Source: CAYJXJ01 sp964374095 | GTDB lineage: Bacteria; Elusimicrobiota; Elusimicrobia; UBA1565; UBA9628 | Direction of reading: 5' to 3' | DNA length: 16,976 nt | Assembly: GCA_964374095.1 (NCBI GenBank) | Contig: CAYJXJ010000099.1 | Coordinates: 1 to 16,976 of the forward strand | Shown: positions 6,972 through 14,708 of the stretch, one piece after another | Layout of the letters: every line of letters begins with the position of its first letter | Numbering within the stretch: position 1 is the stretch's first letter | Made by a program: the position numbers and the translations under genes | Notes under the pieces: generated by a model | The model's database searches: none | Told to the model about the DNA's origin: nothing | Seen by the model: only the letters and a program-made list of their open reading frames with translations

Positions 6972-7961
6972 ATGGAACCGGGAATCAAGGAGATCAACAA
7001 GGCCGTCGCGCAAGAGTGCCAATTCGTCGCGGAGCTCAAGCGCGAGATCGCGCGCGTGATCGTCGGCCAGGAGGAACTCGTCGAAAGGATCATGGTGGGG
7101 GTCCTGGCCAACGGGCATATCCTCCTGGAAGGCGTCCCCGGACTCGCCAAGACGCTCACCATCAAAACCCTCGCGCAAGCCGTGGAAGCGGACTTTTCGC
7201 GCATCCAATTCACTCCGGACCTGCTCCCCGCCGACCTGACGGGGACGCTGGTCTTCAATCCCAAGCAGGGCGATTTCGCGGTGCGCAAGGGGCCGGTCTT
7301 CGCCAACCTGATCTTGGCCGACGAGATCAACCGGGCCCCGGCGAAGGTCCAGAGCGCGCTCCTCGAGGCGATGCAGGAACGCCAGGTCACCATCGGCACC
7401 GCGACCTACCCCCTGCCCGAACTCTTCCTCGTCTTGGCCACGCAGAATCCCATCGAGCAGGAGGGGACCTACCCCCTGCCCGAGGCCCAAATCGACCGCT
7501 TCATGCTCAAGCTCCGCGTGACCTACCCCACCAAGACCGAAGAGCGCGGCATTCTCGAACGTATGACGGCCGTCCAACTGCCCTCGGCCCGCCGGGTCGT
7601 CTCTCCCAAACAGCTCCTCCACGCCCGGGAGGTCGCCGCCGCCATCTACGTGGACGAGAAGATCAAGGGCTACATCGTGGAGCTGGTGTTCGCGACCCGC
7701 CGGCCCGAGGACCACAAGCTCGCCCAACTCAAGAACCTGATCAGCTACGGGGCCAGCCCGCGCGCCACCATCTGCCTGGCCCAGGCCGCCAAGGCCTTCG
7801 CCTTCCTCAACGGCCGGGGCTACGTGACCCCTGAGGACGTCAAGACCATCGGCGCCGACGTGCTGCGCCACCGGATCATCCTCAGCTACGAGGCCGAGGC
7901 CGAAAACGTCACCACCGAGAACATCATCCAGAGCCTCTTCGAGACCGTCGAGGTTCCCTAG
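6972..7961 (+). CDS. MoxR-family AAA+ ATPase
   Basis: A 329-residue protein, the usual length for the family. Walker A is GVPGLAKT (54-61), Walker B LILADE (113-118) followed by INRAPAKVQSALLEAMQE, sensor 1 ATQN (156-159), then the MoxR hallmark PIEQEGTYPLPEAQIDRF with its conserved Arg near 176. The C-terminal lid runs from about 230 to 329. MoxR ATPases are chaperone-like machines that mature or remodel partner complexes, typically with VWA-domain proteins encoded beside them, as here. It should act in the cytoplasm on the DUF58 and Bat proteins. AAGGGG about 6 bases upstream of the ATG is a modest ribosome-binding site. The stop codon TAG overlaps the AGGAGG of the next gene. Confidence 0.95.
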   Translation: MEPGIKEINKAVAQECQFVAELKREIARVIVGQEELVERIMVGVLANGHILLEGVPGLAKTLTIKTLAQAVEADFSRIQFTPDLLPADLTGTLVFNPKQGDFAVRKGPVFANLILADEINRAPAKVQSALLEAMQERQVTIGTATYPLPELFLVLATQNPIEQEGTYPLPEAQIDRFMLKLRVTYPTKTEERGILERMTAVQLPSARRVVSPKQLLHAREVAAAIYVDEKIKGYIVELVFATRRPEDHKLAQLKNLISYGASPRATICLAQAAKAFAFLNGRGYVTPEDVKTIGADVLRHRIILSYEAEAENVTTENIIQSLFETVEVP

Positions 7962-7973
7962 GAGGCCGGCCCC

Positions 7974-8888
7974 GTGAACGGCTTGCTCCCGCGCGAGATT
8001 CTCGCCCAGGTGCGCCGCATCGAGATCATGACCGGGCGGCTGGTCTCGGAGACGTTCGCCGGCGAATACCTCAGCGTGTTCAAGGGCCGGGGGATGGAAT
8101 TCGCCGAGGTCCGCGAGTACGTGCCGGGGGACGACGTGCGCACCATCGATTGGAACGTCACGGCCCGCCTGGGACGCCCCTTCGTCAAGCGCTTCACCGA
8201 AGAACGCGAGCTGACCGTGGTGATCGCCTGCGACGTGTCGGGATCGCAGTACTTCGGAACGGCCGGCCGGCTCAAGAAGGAGGCGGCCGTCGAGGTGGCG
8301 GCCGTCCTGGCGTTCTCGGCCCTCCAAAACGGCGACCGCGTGGGCCTCTTCCTGTTCACCCGCGGCATCGAAAAGCACTTGCCGCCGAAGAAGGGGCGGC
8401 GCCACGTCCTCCACCTGATCCGCGAGCTCCTGGCCTTCGCCCCATCGGGCCGCGCCACCGACCTCCCCGGCGCGCTCGACACCATCGCCCGGGTCCAGCG
8501 CCGCCGCTCCATCCTGTTCGTGATCTCCGATTTCCGGGATGAGTGCAACCAGGATGACGGGAGCGCCTTGGCCGCCGCGCTGCGGCGCGCGGCGCTCAAG
8601 CACGACGTCGTTCCCGTGCTGGTCGCCGACCCGCGCGAGAACCACCTCCCGCGCGTGGGGGCGTGGCTCGAACTGGAGGACCCCGAAACCGGAGAGCGCT
8701 CCCTTATCGACGGAAGCGACAAGGCCTGGCTCTCCGCTCTCCAGCGCCGCGAAGAAAACCGCCGAGCCGCGCTGGAACGGCTTTTCGCCCAAACCGGATT
8801 GGATTTCGTCCGCATCGCCACGGACAAGCCCACCATCGACCCGCTGGTGGCCTTTTTCAGGGCCCGGGCCAAGAGGCTGCGGGTATGA
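7974..8888 (+). CDS. DUF58 domain protein with VWA-like fold
   Basis: A 304-residue protein starting with GTG, placed 8 bases after an AGGAGG (7960-7965) that overlaps the moxR stop. Residues 47-78 carry the DUF58 signature (REYVPGDDVRTIDWNVTAR followed by VKRFTEEREL). Directly after it comes ACDVSGS (86-91), an Asp-x-Ser-x-Ser metal-site motif of von Willebrand A type. No membrane helix is seen, so it is probably cytoplasmic. DUF58 proteins are nearly always encoded next to MoxR and are thought to be its direct partners. The stop overlaps the next start as ATGA (8885-8888), indicating translational coupling. Confidence 0.93.
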   Translation: MNGLLPREILAQVRRIEIMTGRLVSETFAGEYLSVFKGRGMEFAEVREYVPGDDVRTIDWNVTARLGRPFVKRFTEERELTVVIACDVSGSQYFGTAGRLKKEAAVEVAAVLAFSALQNGDRVGLFLFTRGIEKHLPPKKGRRHVLHLIRELLAFAPSGRATDLPGALDTIARVQRRRSILFVISDFRDECNQDDGSALAAALRRAALKHDVVPVLVADPRENHLPRVGAWLELEDPETGERSLIDGSDKAWLSALQRREENRRAALERLFAQTGLDFVRIATDKPTIDPLVAFFRARAKRLRV

Positions 8889-9754
8889 CCGCCGCGTCCT
8901 TTCTAGCCGCGGCCCTCGCGGCCTGGGCCGGCGACTTCGACGTTCGCGGGACCACGGCCGCCATGCTCGGCGAACCGCTCGCGCTTGAGGTCACGGTGAA
9001 TCTCCCGCCCACCATCTCCGTGGAGCCCGACGCCGCGGCGTCATCGACCGACACCTACGCGGTGCTGGGGGCCGCCCCTTCCGGCGTTCCCCGCCGCTGG
9101 CGCTTCGACGTCCTTCCCTTGGCCGTGGGCAAGCTCCCCGTGGTCCTGGCCTTCACCCTCTCCGACGGCTCCCAGACCCGCCGGGCGGCGTCGCCTCCCT
9201 TCTCCCTGCAAGTCGCCGAGCCCCCCGGGCTCGGGACCGAGCCCCAACTCTACGACATCAAGGAACCCCTTGCGGCCCGCGCCGCCCTCTGGCCTTGGAT
9301 CGCCGCGCTGCTCGCGGCCTTTGCCCTCTGGTGGCTCTGGAGACACCGGAGACGAAAGGCCGACCCCTCGCCCCAGGCCGCGCCCCCCGACCCGCGCACG
9401 CCCCAGGAAGCGGCGCTGGCCGACTTGGACGCGCTGGAGGCCTCCGGACTCTGGGAGGACCGCCGCGCCCGAGAATTTTACGTGGCCTTGACCGACATCC
9501 TGCGGCGCTATTTGGAACGGCGATTCTCCATCCCCGCCTGGATTCTCACCACCGCGGAAATCATCCGCCAGATGCGCCGCGCCGACATCGACCGCCGCCT
9601 CACCGGAGCGGCGCAGACGCTGCTGGAAAGGTCCGATCTGGTCAAGTTCGCGCGGTGGGCGCCGGGAATCAAGGCCGGTCCCGAGGACCTGGCCGAGGCC
9701 CGGGCCTTCGTCCGGGAGACGGCACCCCGCGATCTCGCGGCGGCCGCCAAATGA
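8885..9754 (+). CDS. BatD/BatG-like membrane protein of the Bat operon
   Basis: A 289-residue protein. The start is the ATG in the ATGA overlap with the DUF58 gene; the frame stays open further upstream but only inside that gene. A short hydrophobic N-terminus (1-15, SFLAAALAAWAG) is probably a signal peptide. Residues 17-112 look like a beta-sandwich extracytoplasmic domain similar in style to BatD repeats. A membrane helix at 134-152 (ALWPWIAALLAAFALWWLW) is followed by a basic stop-transfer RHRRRK and then a cytoplasmic helical domain (175-285, FYVALTDILRRYLERRF). Proteins at this operon position are called BatG or DUF4381-like in other lineages; I cannot confirm orthology. The stop is contained in ATGACCGAAG, the left end of the first repeated element. 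Confidence 0.75.
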   Translation: MTAASFLAAALAAWAGDFDVRGTTAAMLGEPLALEVTVNLPPTISVEPDAAASSTDTYAVLGAAPSGVPRRWRFDVLPLAVGKLPVVLAFTLSDGSQTRRAASPPFSLQVAEPPGLGTEPQLYDIKEPLAARAALWPWIAALLAAFALWWLWRHRRRKADPSPQAAPPDPRTPQEAALADLDALEASGLWEDRRAREFYVALTDILRRYLERRFSIPAWILTTAEIIRQMRRADIDRRLTGAAQTLLERSDLVKFARWAPGIKAGPEDLAEARAFVRETAPRDLAAAAK

Positions 9755-9796
9755 CCGAAGATAACATGAAAGCCGTGGGCCTGAGACGACGTGATT

Positions 9797-9818
9797 TTAC
9801 TCCCAGCGCTGGGAGTAA
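9797..9818. repeat. perfect 22-base palindrome
   Basis: TTACTCCCAGC (9797-9807) is followed immediately by its exact reverse complement GCTGGGAGTAA (9808-9818). It sits at the left edge of the IS110-like coding remnant and may mark an insertion junction or a recombination or protein-binding site. There is no U-tract, so it is not an intrinsic terminator. Confidence 0.9.
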
Positions 9819-10045
9819 GATTGGAGATCGACACGGTGGAGCGCTTCGCTTCGCCGGCGAAGCTCTGCGCCTACGCTGGTCTGGCGAATTCGACCTACAG
9901 CTCCGGGGGCAAGACCCGGCACGGTGGGCCGATCCCGGCCTGCAACCAGTACCGCAAGGGCACCCACGCGGCGATCGGAGCCGCGGCACGACGCCTGTGC
10001 GAGATCACCTGGCATTGCCTCAAACTGGACAGGGCCTACGAGGAG
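9800..10045 (+). pseudogene. degraded IS110-family transposase fragment (C-terminal domain)
   Basis: Translated in the frame of 9800, the region reads LEIDTVERFASPAKLCAYAG, then LANSTYSSGGKTRHGG, then a short GNRY-like piece, then AAIGAAARRLCEITWHCLK. This is the conserved C-terminal block of IS110/IS116/IS902 transposases, including the SSGGK segment close to the catalytic serine described for IS621-type enzymes. The N-terminal RuvC-like DEDD domain is absent. About 40 residues normally found between GNRY and the AIGAVARK-type segment are also missing. There is no credible start codon, and the frame runs on into batA sequence. It is therefore a relic, probably with an internal deletion. IS110 elements lack classical terminal repeats, so its limits cannot be read from sequence alone. 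Confidence 0.75.
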
Positions 10046-10072
10046 AGACCGTATCGATTTCGGCCTGGTCGC

Positions 10073-10103
10073 CGTGCCCTTCCAGAAATATTGGAAGGGC
10101 ACG
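10073..10103 (+). repeat. variable hairpin of element copy 1
   Basis: CGTGCCCTTCCA (10073-10084) pairs perfectly over 12 bp with TGGAAGGGCACG (10092-10103) around a seven-base loop. It directly abuts the conserved dyad at 10104. Copy 2 has an unrelated hairpin at the same place. Confidence 0.88.
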
Positions 10104-10119
10104 CCAGGCGCATTATATT
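10091..10119 (+). promoter_or_regulatory. possible promoter inside element copy 1
   Basis: TTGGAA (10091-10096), a 17-base spacer, and TATATT (10114-10119). The -10 falls in the centre of the conserved dyad, which would make the dyad a natural operator. Copy 2 has the same -10 but no good -35. The reading is uncertain because the region may equally act as RNA structure. Confidence 0.35.
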
Positions 10120-10127
10120 GCGCCTGG
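10104..10127 (+). promoter_or_regulatory. conserved 24-base dyad before batA
   Basis: Arms CCAGGCGCA and TGCGCCTGG are perfect inverted repeats of 9 bp around the six-base centre TTATAT. The identical dyad occurs before aspA, at exactly the same distance (45 bases from its first base to the start codon). It may be a repressor operator around a -10 box or an RNA hairpin controlling the downstream start. The following sequence GAAAGAG gives batA only a weak ribosome-binding site. Confidence 0.75.
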
Positions 10128-10148
10128 TAAGGATACTGAAAGAGAACC

Positions 10149-11135
10149 ATGACCTTCGCCCACCCCGCCGCCTTCCTCGCCCTGATTCCGGCGGCCGCGG
10201 CCCTGGCGTGGAGCCTTCGGCGCGGCGAACGCCGGCGGGCTTCGCTGCTCTACCCCGTCCCCATTCCCCCGCGCCGCCCGTGGGGCGCGGGCGTCGCCCG
10301 GTGGGGCCCCTCGTCGCTGCGCGCCCTGGCTTACATCCTGCTGGCGGCGGGGTTGGCCCGTCCCCAGAAGCTATCCAAGCGGGGGCAGACCCTGGGCCAA
10401 GGCATCGACATCATGCTCGCGCTGGACACATCCACGAGCATGAACGCGCTCGATTTCAAGCCCGGCAACCGCCTGGAGGCGGCCAAAGACACGGCGGTCC
10501 GCTTCGTGCAGGGGCGGGCCCAGGACCGCATCGGCCTGGTGGCCTTCGGGGGAGCGGCCCTGCTCGCCTGCCCGCTCACCTTGGACTACGAGGCGCTCGT
10601 CCTGCGCCTCCGGGAGATGGAAGCGGGAATGACCGGGGCTCAAGGCACCGCGATCGGCGACGGCATCGTCTCCGGCATCAATCATTTGCGCCGTTCCGAC
10701 GGGAAGAGCAAGGTCCTCATCCTCCTCACCGACGGCAGATCCAACACCGGCCTCATCGATCCGGTGACCGCCGCCAAGGCCGCCCGCACCTACGGCGTCA
10801 AAATTTACACGATCGGCACGGCCAAGAAAGGCGAAACCCTCCTGCCGGTGGACGATCCGACGCACGGCCGGGTGATGGTCCGCCTCCAGGACGACCTCGA
10901 CGAGGAGACGCTCAACGAGGTGGCCCGGGTGACCGACGGCCGCTATTGGCGGGCGGAGGGCCTCCGCCAGCTGCACGATATCTACGGCGAGATCGACGGA
11001 CTCGAGAAGTCGGACGTGAAGCTCCCCGACATCGTCTCCCGCGCGGACATCTACCAATTCCCCGTGCTGGCGGCGGCGCTGATCCTCCTGCTGGAGATGG
11101 CCCTCTCCCGGACGCTGTGGCTGAGGTGGCCCTAG
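10149..11135 (+). CDS. batA: BatA, VWA-domain membrane protein
   Basis: A 328-residue protein. Hydrophobic segments at 5-21 and 57-71 flank a basic loop (RRGERRR). A von Willebrand A domain spans about 87-290, and a last helix lies near 305-322 (FPVLAAALILLLEMAL). The metal-ion-dependent adhesion site is complete: DTSTS (93-97), Thr in GTAIG (167) and TDG (194-196). Charge distribution suggests that the VWA domain is extracytoplasmic. BatA works with BatB and MoxR in the Bat system, which is linked to oxygen tolerance and envelope stress in Bacteroides and others. The start ATG lies at the right border of the repeated element, with only a weak Shine-Dalgarno (GAAAGAG). The batBC GTG start follows one base after the stop. 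Confidence 0.92.
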   Translation: MTFAHPAAFLALIPAAAALAWSLRRGERRRASLLYPVPIPPRRPWGAGVARWGPSSLRALAYILLAAGLARPQKLSKRGQTLGQGIDIMLALDTSTSMNALDFKPGNRLEAAKDTAVRFVQGRAQDRIGLVAFGGAALLACPLTLDYEALVLRLREMEAGMTGAQGTAIGDGIVSGINHLRRSDGKSKVLILLTDGRSNTGLIDPVTAAKAARTYGVKIYTIGTAKKGETLLPVDDPTHGRVMVRLQDDLDEETLNEVARVTDGRYWRAEGLRQLHDIYGEIDGLEKSDVKLPDIVSRADIYQFPVLAAALILLLEMALSRTLWLRWP

Positions 11136-11136
11136 G

Positions 11137-12873
11137 GTGTTTCGACAACCTTGGCTGCTGATCGGCGCCCTGGCCGCGCCCGCGGCCGCGGCTCTCCTCC
11201 ACGCCTGGGCTTCCTCGCGCCGGCGGGCCTGGACCCGGGCCTGGGGAGATCCCGGCACGCTGGCCCGCCTCATGCCCGCGGAGCGGGCCGCGCGGCGGCG
11301 CGTCAAGACCGCCTTGCTCGCCGCGGCGCTGGCGCTGGCGTTTGCGGCCTTGGCGGGGCCGCAGTGGGGGGTCGAACTCATGCCGACCCAGACGCCCTCC
11401 CGCCAGGTCTTCGTGGCCTTCGACGTCTCGCTTTCCATGTCCGCCGAGGACATCAAGCCCACGCGGATCGAGAAGGGCAAACGGGCCCTCGGCGTCCTTC
11501 TCGATGAACTCAAGGGGAACCGCGTGGGCGTGATCGCCTTCGCGGGCGAGCCCGCGGTCTTTTGCCCGCTCACCCTCGACTTGGGGGCGGCGCGGCAGAT
11601 CCTGGCCGCCGTCGAGATCGGCGCCGTGCCGCGGCCCGGAAGCGCCATCTCCAAGGCCGTCGACCTCGCGGTCCGCGGCCTGGACCGCTATCCCGGCGGC
11701 AAGGCCGTGGTCCTGATGACCGACGGGGAGGACACCGAAGGGGGGGCCAAGGCTCTACTTGAGTCCGCCGAGCGCGCGGCGGCGGCCGGGACCCGGGTCT
11801 ATGCCATCGGCATCGGCACGCCGGAAGGCGAACCCATCCCGGTGCGGGACTCCCCCGAAGGCGCCATGACCGGTTATAAGAAAGACCGCAAAGGCGCGAC
11901 GGTCATTACCAGGCTGGCCGAGCAGGCCCTCTCCGACGCCGCGTCCCGGACCGGGGGGGCCTACTACCGCTCGAGCCCGGGGGAAAGCGAGATCGGCGAG
12001 ATCGCGGCCCAGATCCGCGCCATGGAGCAGGGCCCGGACGTCTCGGGAGGGTCGCAGCAGTACAAGAACAGGTTCCTCATCCCGCTGGCCCTGGCGTTCT
12101 TGCTCCTGCTCATCGAAACCGTGATCCTTGAAACCGGGCCTCGGCCCGCGGTCGAACGGCTGACGGAGGGCCGCCGTTCTCCAATCCCGAAGGGGGCGGT
12201 CGTTCTCCTCCTCCTCGCCGTCCTGCCGAGCGTGTCCCGGGCGGCCACGGCCGAGGGGAACTTGCGCGAGGGCAACCGGATGTACCGCAAGGAGCGCTAC
12301 GCTTCGGCCTTGGAGAGCTACTCCCGGGCCGGACGCAAGCGCCCCGAAGATCCTCGCCCCTTCTTCAACGCCGGCAACGCGCTCTTCAAACTGCAGGAAT
12401 ACGGGCAGTCCTCCCAGGCCTTCGAAGCCCTCGCCCGTCCCGAACTGCCCGCGCCCGTGCGCGCGGGCGCCCTCTACAACCGGGGCAACGCCCGGCTCGC
12501 CGCCGGCGACATCCCGGGAGCCATCGCGAGCTACCGAGAAGCCCTCAAGATCAGGCCCGCGGACCTCGAGGCGCGCCACAACCTGGCGGTGGCGCTGCGC
12601 CTGCGCGACGGGAAAGGGCGCCCCCAGCCGAAGGACCCGGACAAACCCAAGCCCGATGAGAAACAAAAACCAAAGCCCGACGGCGCCCAGAAGCCGGAGC
12701 CGCCTCCCGATGCGCCGCCGCCCCCGACCCCGACCCGGCCCCAAGATCAGCTCTCCCGCGAGGACGCCGAGCGTATCCTTCGAGCCGCCGAGGAGAAGGA
12801 AAAGGCGGTCCAGAAAGCGCGGGCGGCGCCGGCCCCCTCGGCTCGTCCCCCCGACGTGGAGCGGGACTGGTGA
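11137..12873 (+). CDS. batB: BatB-BatC fusion: VWA membrane protein joined to TPR protein
   Basis: A 578-residue protein starting with GTG; GAGGTG (11123-11128) lies 8 bases upstream. Helices at 5-25 and 56-76 enclose a basic loop. The VWA domain (about 90-300) has DVSLS (96-100), GSAIS (168-172) and TDGED (195-199). A third helix is at 312-331. Up to here it is a normal BatB. After a short basic loop a fourth hydrophobic segment (352-367, ending SVSRAAT) looks like the signal peptide of a former separate BatC. TPR repeats follow (373-490, EGNRMYRKERYASALESYSR and GNARLAAGDIPGAIASYREA), then a Lys/Pro-rich tail with RPPDVERDW at the end. With positive-inside topology both VWA and TPR parts face outward. 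The stop overlaps batD as GTGA. I saw no internal start that clearly supports separate BatC synthesis. Confidence 0.9.
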   Translation: MFRQPWLLIGALAAPAAAALLHAWASSRRRAWTRAWGDPGTLARLMPAERAARRRVKTALLAAALALAFAALAGPQWGVELMPTQTPSRQVFVAFDVSLSMSAEDIKPTRIEKGKRALGVLLDELKGNRVGVIAFAGEPAVFCPLTLDLGAARQILAAVEIGAVPRPGSAISKAVDLAVRGLDRYPGGKAVVLMTDGEDTEGGAKALLESAERAAAAGTRVYAIGIGTPEGEPIPVRDSPEGAMTGYKKDRKGATVITRLAEQALSDAASRTGGAYYRSSPGESEIGEIAAQIRAMEQGPDVSGGSQQYKNRFLIPLALAFLLLLIETVILETGPRPAVERLTEGRRSPIPKGAVVLLLLAVLPSVSRAATAEGNLREGNRMYRKERYASALESYSRAGRKRPEDPRPFFNAGNALFKLQEYGQSSQAFEALARPELPAPVRAGALYNRGNARLAAGDIPGAIASYREALKIRPADLEARHNLAVALRLRDGKGRPQPKDPDKPKPDEKQKPKPDGAQKPEPPPDAPPPPTPTRPQDQLSREDAERILRAAEEKEKAVQKARAAPAPSARPPDVERDW

Positions 12874-14708
12874 GAGCCCTCCCCCTGCGGCTGGCCGCCC
12901 TGTTGCTGGGCGCCGCGCCCGCGGCCGCGGGCTTGACCGTCGACGCCCAGGTCAGCGCCGAGACCGCCACCCTGAGCGACCAGATCGTGCTGGCCGTGAC
13001 GGTTTCCGGACCCCACGCCGATCTCCCCGAACCCCGCGTCCCCGCCATGGCCGCATTCAGCGTCTACTCCTCCGGACGCAACCAGCAGATCTCCTTCGTC
13101 AACGGCCGGTTGTCCGGTTCGGTGGTGCACACCTTCGTCCTCGTCCCGCGGAGCGTGGGCAAGGCCGTCGTCGAACCCATCACCGTGACGGGGCACGGCC
13201 AGACCGTCAAGACCCAGCCCATCACCATCGAGATCCGGCCGCCCTCCGCGGGGGCGGGCCAGCCCGCGGCCCCGGCCCCCCGATCGCCGCAGGCCGGCGG
13301 CCGGGCCCAGCCAGGGGGTCCCGCCCCGGACGTTTACGTGAGCGCCGAGACCGACCGGCAGAAGGCCTTCGTCAACGAGGCGGTCACGCTGGCGGTGCGC
13401 TTTTATTACTCGGTCCCTCTCATCTCCAATCCTGAATACACGGCCCCCAAGATCTCGGGCTTCCTCGCCGAGGACCTTCCTCCGGAACGTACCGGCAAGA
13501 CGATCCTGCACGGGCGCGAGTATTTCTTCTCCGAAATCAAGACCGCGATCTTCCCGGCCGCGCCCGGCCGCCTCGTCATCAGTCCCGCCGCGGTACGGGT
13601 CCAGATCCAGCGGTCCGCGGATATCAACCCCCTCTCGCCGGATTTCATCCAGCGCTTTTTCTCCCAAGGATTGGCGACCGGAGAAGAGAAGGTCCTGCGG
13701 TCGGAACCGGTCGTCATCGAGGCCGAGGCCCTTCCGGCCGCCGGCAAGCCCGCTGATTTCGGGGGGGCGGTCGGCCGCTTCAGCATCAATGCCGCGGTGG
13801 ACCGGACCGCCCCCAAGGCGGGGGAGGCGGTCACGTTGACGGTGACCGTCTCGGGCACGGGGAACCTCAAGGCCCTCGGCGATGCCAAACTCCCCGATAT
13901 GCCGTCGTGGCGGATCTACGAGACCATCAGCTCCCTCAACATCGACAAGAAGGACGACCTCGTGCGGGGCTCGAAGGTCTTCAAGACCGTGATCGTCCCG
14001 AAAGTCAGCGGTCCCTTGACCATACCGCCCGTCACCTTCTCCTATTTCGACCCGGCCCAGCGCCAATACCTTCGCGCCTCGAGCCTCGCCATCGCCCTGC
14101 AGGTCGGCGAAGGCGACGCCTCCGCCGCCGGCGCCCCCTCCTCCTCCCCGGCCCCGGCCCCCGCCGCGCGGGTCACGTCCGTGGGAGAGGACATCCGCTA
14201 CCTGAAGAAGGACCCCTCGCGGGGGACCGTGGGCGCGTTCCTGGCGGCTGTCGCCGGCGCCGGCAACGCCCACTCCATCCCCTTTCTGATCTTCGCGGCG
14301 GCGCTGGCATTGGGCCAATACCGGGAACACCTCGCGGCCGATCCCCAGGGCGCCCGCGCCCGCCGCGCCCTGCGCGCCGCCTCGGCCCGACTCGACGCGG
14401 CGGGACGCCTGCTTTCGAGCGACGCGCGCGCGGCCGCCGAGGCCTTCTCGGGATCCTTGGCCGGCTTTCTCGGAGACAAGTTCCGCGTGCCGCCCTCGGG
14501 CCTGACGCTGCGCCGCGCCGTGGAGCTCCTCTCCAGCCAGCGCCCCCCGCTCGAAACGTCCCTCATCGAAGAGGTTCGCGACACCTGGCAGGAGCTCGAT
14601 TCGCTCCGCTTCGCCCCCAAGGCCTCCCTGACGCACACGCGCGGATCGGAACTCGCGGCCCGGCTCGCGGAACTTCTCAAGAGGATCGACAAGGGGATGC
14701 GGGCATGA
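12870..14708 (+). CDS. batD: BatD, oxygen-tolerance/BatD domain protein
   Basis: A 612-residue protein starting with GTG in a GTGA overlap with batBC. A signal peptide at 1-20 (LPLRLAALLLGAAPAAAG) is followed by repeated beta-sandwich domains. The first reads LTVDAQVSAETATLSDQIVLAVTVSG. A second begins after a Pro/Gly-rich linker near 151 (PDVYVSAETDRQKAFVNEAV), and a third comes near 300 (INAAVDRTAPKAGEAVTLTVTVSGTG). A membrane helix lies around 469-484 (IPFLIFAAALALG), and a cytoplasmic helical tail of about 125 residues ends in KRIDKGMRA. Length and order match BatD. The bulk is periplasmic and is thought to join the BatA/BatB complex. The stop overlaps the batE start as ATGA, so translation is coupled. 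Confidence 0.9.
   Translation: MRALPLRLAALLLGAAPAAAGLTVDAQVSAETATLSDQIVLAVTVSGPHADLPEPRVPAMAAFSVYSSGRNQQISFVNGRLSGSVVHTFVLVPRSVGKAVVEPITVTGHGQTVKTQPITIEIRPPSAGAGQPAAPAPRSPQAGGRAQPGGPAPDVYVSAETDRQKAFVNEAVTLAVRFYYSVPLISNPEYTAPKISGFLAEDLPPERTGKTILHGREYFFSEIKTAIFPAAPGRLVISPAAVRVQIQRSADINPLSPDFIQRFFSQGLATGEEKVLRSEPVVIEAEALPAAGKPADFGGAVGRFSINAAVDRTAPKAGEAVTLTVTVSGTGNLKALGDAKLPDMPSWRIYETISSLNIDKKDDLVRGSKVFKTVIVPKVSGPLTIPPVTFSYFDPAQRQYLRASSLAIALQVGEGDASAAGAPSSSPAPAPAARVTSVGEDIRYLKKDPSRGTVGAFLAAVAGAGNAHSIPFLIFAAALALGQYREHLAADPQGARARRALRAASARLDAAGRLLSSDARAAAEAFSGSLAGFLGDKFRVPPSGLTLRRAVELLSSQRPPLETSLIEEVRDTWQELDSLRFAPKASLTHTRGSELAARLAELLKRIDKGMRA

Larger units (their letters stand above)
9751..10154 (+). 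mobile_element. intercistronic palindromic element, copy 1, expanded by IS110-derived sequence
   Basis: This is a 394-base gap with no normal gene in an otherwise tightly packed operon. Its left end ATGACCGAAG (9751-9760) overlaps the upstream stop. Its right end (10104-10154) matches copy 2 before aspA at 49 of 51 positions. ATGACC occurs at both borders (9751-9756 and 10149-10154). Joining the borders restores an ATGA overlap between the BatG-like gene and batA. Between the ends lie a 22-base palindrome, an IS110 transposase fragment and a hairpin, listed separately. A frame of 133 codons runs through the gap from the first ATGA to the second, but it is out of frame with the transposase remnant and has no recognisable domain. 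Confidence 0.7.

Noticed and set aside
6861..8792. A 643-codon minus-strand frame opposite moxR and the DUF58 gene
   Set aside because: It is the antisense shadow of two well-supported genes and has no domain or ribosome-binding site.
9797..9818. The 22-base palindrome as a terminator after the BatG-like gene
   Set aside because: It is followed by GATTGGAGATC rather than a run of T, and lies at the edge of the transposase relic.
10073..10127. The hairpin pair before batA as an intrinsic terminator
   Set aside because: No U-tract follows either stem, and the downstream gene begins 21 bases later on the same strand.
9751..10152. A 133-codon reading frame filling the gap before batA
   Set aside because: It crosses the IS110 relic in another frame, shows no domain, and only its last codons match copy 2. 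I treat it as a by-product of the element, not a gene.
12747..14636. A 629-codon minus-strand frame opposite batD
   Set aside because: Antisense shadow; low-complexity Gly/Arg/Asp composition, no recognisable domain.
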